Of a DNA stretch of 64,000 bases, positions 60,432 through 64,000 are shown one piece after another; position 1 is the stretch's first letter; each line of letters begins with the position of its first letter. The stretch is from DATDAH01 sp963823495 (GTDB taxonomy: Bacteria; Actinomycetota; Acidimicrobiia; Acidimicrobiales; DATDAH01), in assembly GCA_963823495.1 (NCBI GenBank), contig CAWGLV010000001.1, positions 992,001 through 1,056,000 on the forward strand. The letters run 5' to 3'. Under the pieces are notes generated by a model, which had not been told where the DNA came from, ran no database searches, and saw only the letters and a program-made list of their open reading frames with translations. Position numbers and translations under genes: made by a program.

Positions 60432-61685
60432 CTACGACGCCGTCGCGACCCGCACCGGCAGGTGCTTGATGCCGTGGATGAAGTTCGATCGCAGGTACGA
60501 CACCGGCCCCGTCCGCTCGACGGAGGCGAGGCGGGGCAGGAGCTCCTCGAGGGTCACCCGCAGCTCCATCCGGGCCAGCCAGGCGCCCAGGCAGAAGTGG
60601 GGCCCGTTCCGGCCGAACGTGCAGTGGTCGTTGGGGTGGCGGGCGATGTCGAAGGTGTAGGGGTCCGCGAACTGCTGGTCGTCGTAGTTGGCCGACACGA
60701 ACCACATCACGACCTTGTCGCCGGCCCGCACGGGTACCCCGCGCAGCTCGGTGTCGCGGGTGGCCGTGCGGCGGAAGTGCATCGTCACCGTCGTCCACCG
60801 CAGCAGCTCCTCGACGGCGATCTCGATGTCCTCGGGATGCTCCTGCAGGTGGGCCAGGGCCTGGGGATGGTCGACGAGCGCGTTCAGCGAGCCGGAGATG
60901 GAGTAGCGGGTGGTGTCGTTGCCCGCGGCCACGAGCAGGGCGAAGAAGTTCTTGAACTCCAGATCGGTGAGCGGCTCGCCGTCGGGGGTCGGGGCCAGGA
61001 GCCGGGTGATCACGTCCTCGCGGGGCTCGGCCCGCCGGGCCCGGGCCATGCGGTCGGCGTAGCGGAACACCTCGAGGGCCGCCGGGCTCCGGAAGGGCAT
61101 GAGCCGGAACTCCTCGGTGTCGGTCAGGTCGACCGGGTGGGAGGTGAACTCGGGGTCGGTGTTGCCGATCATGGCGTCGCCCCAGGAGACCAGCTCGTCG
61201 AGGTCCTCGTCGGGCAGGCCCATGAGCCGGCCCAGCATGCGCATGGGCAGCTCCCGACCGACCTCCTTGGTGAAGTCGAACTCGCCCAGGGGCAGCGCTT
61301 CGTCCAGGACCGCCTGGGTGATCTCCCGGATCGCGCTCTCGTAGGCGTCGACGGTGCGGCGGGTGAACCCCCGGTTGACCAGGCGTCGCAGGCGGGTGTG
61401 CTCCGGCGGGTCCAGCTCCATCAGGGTGCGCCGGGCCTCGGTCTCCTCGAGGTCCATCTCCTCCATGCGGATCCCGCGGGCCGAGGTGAAGGTCTCGTGC
61501 TCCCGGCTGACCGCCAGGACGTCGTCGTAGCGGGTCACCGCCCAGAACCCCGAGTTGCCGTCCGCCTCGTCGTACCAGGCCACCGGCTCCTCGCGGCGCA
61601 GCCGCTGGAAGGTGGCGTGGGGCACGCCGGTCACGAACGTGTCGTGGCTGGTGAGGTCGGCGTGGTCGTCGGTGTCGACGGTCAT
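60432..61685 (-). CDS. Cytochrome P450 monooxygenase
   Basis: The 417-residue intact P450 has I-helix LLVAAGNDTTRYSISG, ExxR in EELLRWTTVTMHFRR, and heme loop FGRNGPHFCLGAWLARME with the thiolate Cys. The subgroup (HFRRTATRDTELRGVPVRAG) resembles steroid/terpene or linalool-type hydroxylases such as mycobacterial CYP125/CYP142-like enzymes. The ATG at 61685 overlaps the stop of the ADC-family gene (ATGA), so the two are translationally coupled. No ferredoxin gene is adjacent. Confidence 0.93.
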   Translation of the reverse strand: MTVDTDDHADLTSHDTFVTGVPHATFQRLRREEPVAWYDEADGNSGFWAVTRYDDVLAVSREHETFTSARGIRMEEMDLEETEARRTLMELDPPEHTRLRRLVNRGFTRRTVDAYESAIREITQAVLDEALPLGEFDFTKEVGRELPMRMLGRLMGLPDEDLDELVSWGDAMIGNTDPEFTSHPVDLTDTEEFRLMPFRSPAALEVFRYADRMARARRAEPREDVITRLLAPTPDGEPLTDLEFKNFFALLVAAGNDTTRYSISGSLNALVDHPQALAHLQEHPEDIEIAVEELLRWTTVTMHFRRTATRDTELRGVPVRAGDKVVMWFVSANYDDQQFADPYTFDIARHPNDHCTFGRNGPHFCLGAWLARMELRVTLEELLPRLASVERTGPVSYLRSNFIHGIKHLPVRVATAS

Positions 61686-62488
61686 GGTTGCGTGGCCTCC
61701 AGGGTCGTGCCGCCGGCGAACGTGGTGCCGACCGTCCGCCAGTAGCCGGCGATGATCTCGTGGGGAGCGAGGCGGGTCAGCTCCTCGGTGGGGGACTCGA
61801 ACAGCGCGAGGGTCGCCTCGCCGGTGAACGCCGGCCCCAGCTCCACGTCCCGCCCGGCCATGGTCACGATCTCGGCCAGGGCGTCGCGGCCGTCGGACTC
61901 CACCGCCGGCATCCACCGGTGGTGCACCATCGGGTGGCCGTTGACGAACCCGGTGCCCTCCGACGGGCCGGTGATGGTGAAGGTGGCTTCGGCCAGACGG
62001 CGGCCGTTGGCCGAGCAGGTCGCCCCGAAGCGTCCGCCCGGTTCCAGCCGGGGCCCGGCGCGGCCCACGGTGACCGGTCGGGTCATCCAGATGTCGCCCA
62101 GCTTCTTCGGGTAGCCCTGGTGCAGCCCTCGTACCAGGGCGATGTCCTTGTCCACCCAGATGTAGACGCATCGGGAGAAGACCCGGTCGCGGTAGCGGCA
62201 CCGCACGACGACGAAGCACTCCTTGTACTGGGCCCGGACCGGGTCGAGCAGCTCGTCGCCCGAATCCGAACAGGACTGCCAGTCGGCCCAGATGACCGCC
62301 ACCGCCCCCGGGTCCTCGTCGTCGGCGACCGGTGTGAGGGGTTCGGGTAGCAGCTCGGCCACCGCCGCGGGGTCGGTCCGGTACTCGACGGTGAGCAGCT
62401 CGCCGGAGTAGTGCCAGGGCGGCGGCGGCAGGAGGGACGCCCGCCCCTCGGGGCTCCGGGGGACGAAGAAGCCAGCCAGCTCGGCCAT
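61682..62488 (-). CDS. Acetoacetate decarboxylase (ADC) family protein
   Basis: The 268-residue product has its ATG at 62488. ADC-fold blocks are visible: WHYSGELLTVEYRTDPAAVA, EDPGAVAVIWADWQSCSDSG, KECFVVVRCRYRDRVFSRCVYIWVDKDIALVRGLHQGYPKKLGDIWMTR and GFVNGHPMVHHRWMP. The catalytic lysine of acetoacetate decarboxylase falls in the GYPKKLG loop, where two lysines are present. Many family members act as aldolases or hydratases instead. The start lies divergent to the FAA hydrolase with the candidate operator between. Confidence 0.82.
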   Translation of the reverse strand: MAELAGFFVPRSPEGRASLLPPPPWHYSGELLTVEYRTDPAAVAELLPEPLTPVADDEDPGAVAVIWADWQSCSDSGDELLDPVRAQYKECFVVVRCRYRDRVFSRCVYIWVDKDIALVRGLHQGYPKKLGDIWMTRPVTVGRAGPRLEPGGRFGATCSANGRRLAEATFTITGPSEGTGFVNGHPMVHHRWMPAVESDGRDALAEIVTMAGRDVELGPAFTGEATLALFESPTEELTRLAPHEIIAGYWRTVGTTFAGGTTLEATQP

Positions 62489-62509
62489 GATCCGGACACT
62501 ACACTTTCC

Positions 62510-62526
62510 TTTGGTCCCAAATGATC
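62510..62526. promoter_or_regulatory. Candidate operator shared by ADC/P450 and FAA hydrolase
   Basis: TTTGGTCCCAAATGATC, containing the palindrome TTTGG-TC-CCAAA, lies in the 69-base divergent promoter region. A related sequence, TTTGCATCCAAACGATC (63419-63435), precedes the ABC substrate-binding protein and matches at 13 of 17 positions. Confidence 0.45.
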
Positions 62527-62557
62527 GGGACGTGTCGACGGGGGAGAGCGCCGTTCC

Positions 62558-63406
62558 ATGCCCGAGTACCGCCGTGTCCTGCTCGACGGCGCCGTGACCC
62601 CGGTGGAGGTCGACGGCGACGACCTGGTCGCCGGCGACGGGCGTCGGGTGGCCGAGGCCGAGGCGGTGCACCTCCCGCCCAGCGAGCCCAGCAAGATCCT
62701 CTGCGTCCACCTGAACCACATCAGTCGCGTGCAGGAGTTCCAGACCTCCTTGCCGCCGGCTCCCACCTACTTCCACAAGCCGATCTCGGCGCTCAACGGC
62801 CACCGGGGCGACGTGGTCCGGCCCGAGCGCTGCCGCTGGCTGAACTACGAGGGCGAGATCGTGATCGTCATCGGGCGCCCCTGTCGCAACGTGAGCCCCG
62901 CCGAGGCCGCCGCCCACATCGCCGGCTACTCCATCGGCAACGACTACGGGCTCCACGACTTCCGCGACACCGATGCGGGCTCGATGCTGCGGGTGAAGGG
63001 CTCCGACACCCTCGCCCCCGTCGGCCCCGGCCTGGTCACCGACTGGGACTTCCGGGACAAGGCCATCCGCACCCTGGTGAACGGTGAGGTCCGCCAGGAC
63101 GGGAGCACCGCGGAGATGACCTGGGACATGCACTACCTCGTGGCCGACCTGGCCCGGACCATCACCCTGCTGCCCGGCGACATGGTCTTCTCGGGCACGC
63201 CCGCCAACTCCCGGCCCGTCGCGCCGGGGGACGTGGTCACCGTCGAGGTCGAGGGCCTCGGGGCGCTGACCAACACCATCGTGACCGGACCCACGCCGAT
63301 CCGTGACGACGTCGGTGCGCAGCCGACCGAATCCGAGGAGGTGCTGTCCACCGCCCTCGGGGGGGACTGGGAGTTCCGGGGCGTCCGGGGGCCTCAGAAG
63401 GGCTGA
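62558..63406 (+). CDS. Fumarylacetoacetate hydrolase family protein
   Basis: The 282-residue product has its ATG at 62558. FAH-domain motifs are SKILCVHLNHISR, KPISALNGHRGDV, the metal-binding Glu pair in WLNYEGEIVIVIG, GYSIGNDYGLHDFRDTDAGSM, KGSDTLAPVGPGLVT, and LLPGDMVFSGTPAN. The family hydrolyses or decarboxylates 1,3-dicarbonyl products of ring cleavage, or acts as a hydratase. In this context it likely acts after a ring-opening dioxygenase. The candidate operator lies 32 bases upstream. Confidence 0.9.
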   Translation: MPEYRRVLLDGAVTPVEVDGDDLVAGDGRRVAEAEAVHLPPSEPSKILCVHLNHISRVQEFQTSLPPAPTYFHKPISALNGHRGDVVRPERCRWLNYEGEIVIVIGRPCRNVSPAEAAAHIAGYSIGNDYGLHDFRDTDAGSMLRVKGSDTLAPVGPGLVTDWDFRDKAIRTLVNGEVRQDGSTAEMTWDMHYLVADLARTITLLPGDMVFSGTPANSRPVAPGDVVTVEVEGLGALTNTIVTGPTPIRDDVGAQPTESEEVLSTALGGDWEFRGVRGPQKG

Positions 63407-63414
63407 TCCCGGAC

Positions 63415-63435
63415 ATCGTTTGCATCCAAACGATC
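63415..63435. promoter_or_regulatory. Perfect inverted repeat upstream of the ABC substrate-binding gene
   Basis: ATCGTTTG (63415-63422) and CAAACGAT (63427-63434) form a perfect 8-bp inverted repeat with a 4-base spacer. It lies 43 bases before the ATG 63478 and resembles the element at 62510-62526, suggesting a common TetR-type repressor. Confidence 0.5.
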
Positions 63436-63477
63436 ACCGTCCTAAGTTCCTGACCACTCGGACGGAGGGGGACACCC

Positions 63478-64000
63478 ATGCGGGCGAAGGTCGGAATCGT
63501 GCTGCTGCTCACGCTGGCGCTGGTCGCGGCGGCGTGTGGTGACGACAGCGATGACAGCGGTGGCGACACCGGTGGCAGTGGCGAGGCCCTGGCGGCCCTC
63601 GACGTCGACGCCATCCTGGCCGGTGACGGCACCGACTGCGAGACGCCCGAGGGTGACCCGCTGCTGATCGGCTATGCCGCCGACTTCTCCGAGCTGGGTG
63701 GCTATGCGGACGGCCCGGGAGCGGCCGCCGCGACGTTCATGGCCGACCAGATCAACTGCGCCGGCGGCGTCGACGGCACGCCCGTCGAGGTCACCGTCGA
63801 GGACATCCAGGGTGACCCCGACGTCACCCAGCGGGCCGCTCAGGACCTGCTCGACCAGGGTGTCGACGCCATCCTCGGCCCTCCCTTCTCGGACTTCGGT
63901 CTCCCCCTCCTGCAGGTGGTCAACGGGCAGGTCCCCGTGCTGTTCGTGGCCTCCACCGAGCCGGTGCTGCCCGACGCCGAGCTGAACTCCTTCCTCGTCC
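63478..64000 (+). CDS. ABC transporter substrate-binding lipoprotein (branched-chain amino-acid/amide type), N-terminal part
   Basis: The gene is cut by the window end. The ATG at 63478 has GGAGGGGGACACCC upstream. A lipoprotein signal (LLLTLALVAAACGDD) and an Asp/Gly/Ser linker are followed by a type I periplasmic-binding fold (LLIGYAADFSELGGYADGPG; GTPVEVTVEDIQGDPDVTQR; LLDQGVDAILGPPFSD), as in LivJ-like proteins that feed HAA/LivHMGF permeases. Uptake of a carboxylated or amide substrate for the adjacent catabolic genes is likely, given the shared operator. Confidence 0.88.
   Translation, partial: MRAKVGIVLLLTLALVAAACGDDSDDSGGDTGGSGEALAALDVDAILAGDGTDCETPEGDPLLIGYAADFSELGGYADGPGAAAATFMADQINCAGGVDGTPVEVTVEDIQGDPDVTQRAAQDLLDQGVDAILGPPFSDFGLPLLQVVNGQVPVLFVASTEPVLPDAELNSFLV

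Overview
The window is a gene-dense, very GC-rich stretch (roughly 70% or more) from a high-GC actinobacterium. Starts are often GTG, and neighbouring genes repeatedly overlap by ATGA, GTGA or TGATG. The gene content (many acyl-CoA dehydrogenases, SDR oxidoreductases, CaiB CoA-transferase, F420-type luciferase-like oxidoreductases, cytochromes P450, a DUF222/HNH protein) fits a lipid- or terpenoid-degrading actinobacterium. I would guess Acidimicrobiia (Iamiaceae/Ilumatobacter-like), but that is inference and not a taxonomic result. No rRNA, tRNA or CRISPR array was seen, and no gene-free stretch exceeds 300 bases. The longest gaps are the IS110 left end with the IMPase leader (44583-44855) and the thioesterase/xylB gap (40409-40678).

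Layout. 1-3309: partial crotonase, exported SurE-like phosphatase, two lipoproteins (one an intradiol dioxygenase) and small membrane/unknown genes. 3435-9631: a four-gene DNA-end-processing operon, herA-mre11(sbcD)-rad50(sbcC)-nurA, in the order known from archaea. 9696-12362: membrane protein and a DrrAB-like ABC exporter. 12386-22233: catabolic genes (SDRs, P450, two acyl-CoA dehydrogenase subunits, HSL-type esterase, LLM oxidoreductase, SnoaL-like protein) with a DUF1326/DUF2182 pair inside. 22270-24659: RHH protein, DUF222/HNH protein and an AbrB/VapC toxin-antitoxin pair. 24625-28956: acyl-CoA dehydrogenase plus aminoglycoside-phosphotransferase-like gene, LLM oxidoreductase, and several gene remnants. 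29010-34269: MalT-type LuxR regulator, peptidoglycan-binding lipoprotein, a doubly damaged Ser/Thr kinase gene and a ZIP-transporter fragment. 34328-40408: DUF35-thiolase fusion, CaiB, amidohydrolase, SDR, thioesterase. 40679-46633: xylB-xylA, an IS110 element and sugar-related genes (IMPase family, aldose epimerase). 46700-56280: crotonases, SDRs, a double-headed TetR regulator, a P450/amidohydrolase chimera and an aldehyde dehydrogenase. 56423-64000: secreted protein, class-I glutamine-amidotransferase-like hydrolase, acyl-CoA dehydrogenase, NicX-like dioxygenase, RAM-domain protein, P450, acetoacetate-decarboxylase family, FAA hydrolase and the start of an ABC substrate-binding protein.

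How they work together. Most of the window looks like dispersed beta-oxidation-like catabolism of a hydrophobic substrate: P450 activation, SDR and ALDH oxidation, CoA activation or transfer by CaiB, ACAD dehydrogenation, crotonase hydration, thiolase/DUF35 cleavage, and thioesterase. A shared 15-bp motif (TGAC-N3-ACTGTTAG) lies upstream of five of these genes and suggests one TetR-type regulon, plausibly controlled by the tandem TetR at 49313-50662. A second motif is shared by the FAA hydrolase/ADC promoter region and the ABC transporter.

Two results stand out. First, the archaeal-order HerA-Mre11-Rad50-NurA operon. Second, an IS110 element whose non-coding left end contains four short guides that match, in order LTG-RTG-LDG-RDG, the left target, right target, right end and left end of the element around a CT core. 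That is the pattern expected of a bridge RNA. The window also holds an unusual number of gene fragments and internally deleted genes, several still joined to neighbours by start/stop overlaps.
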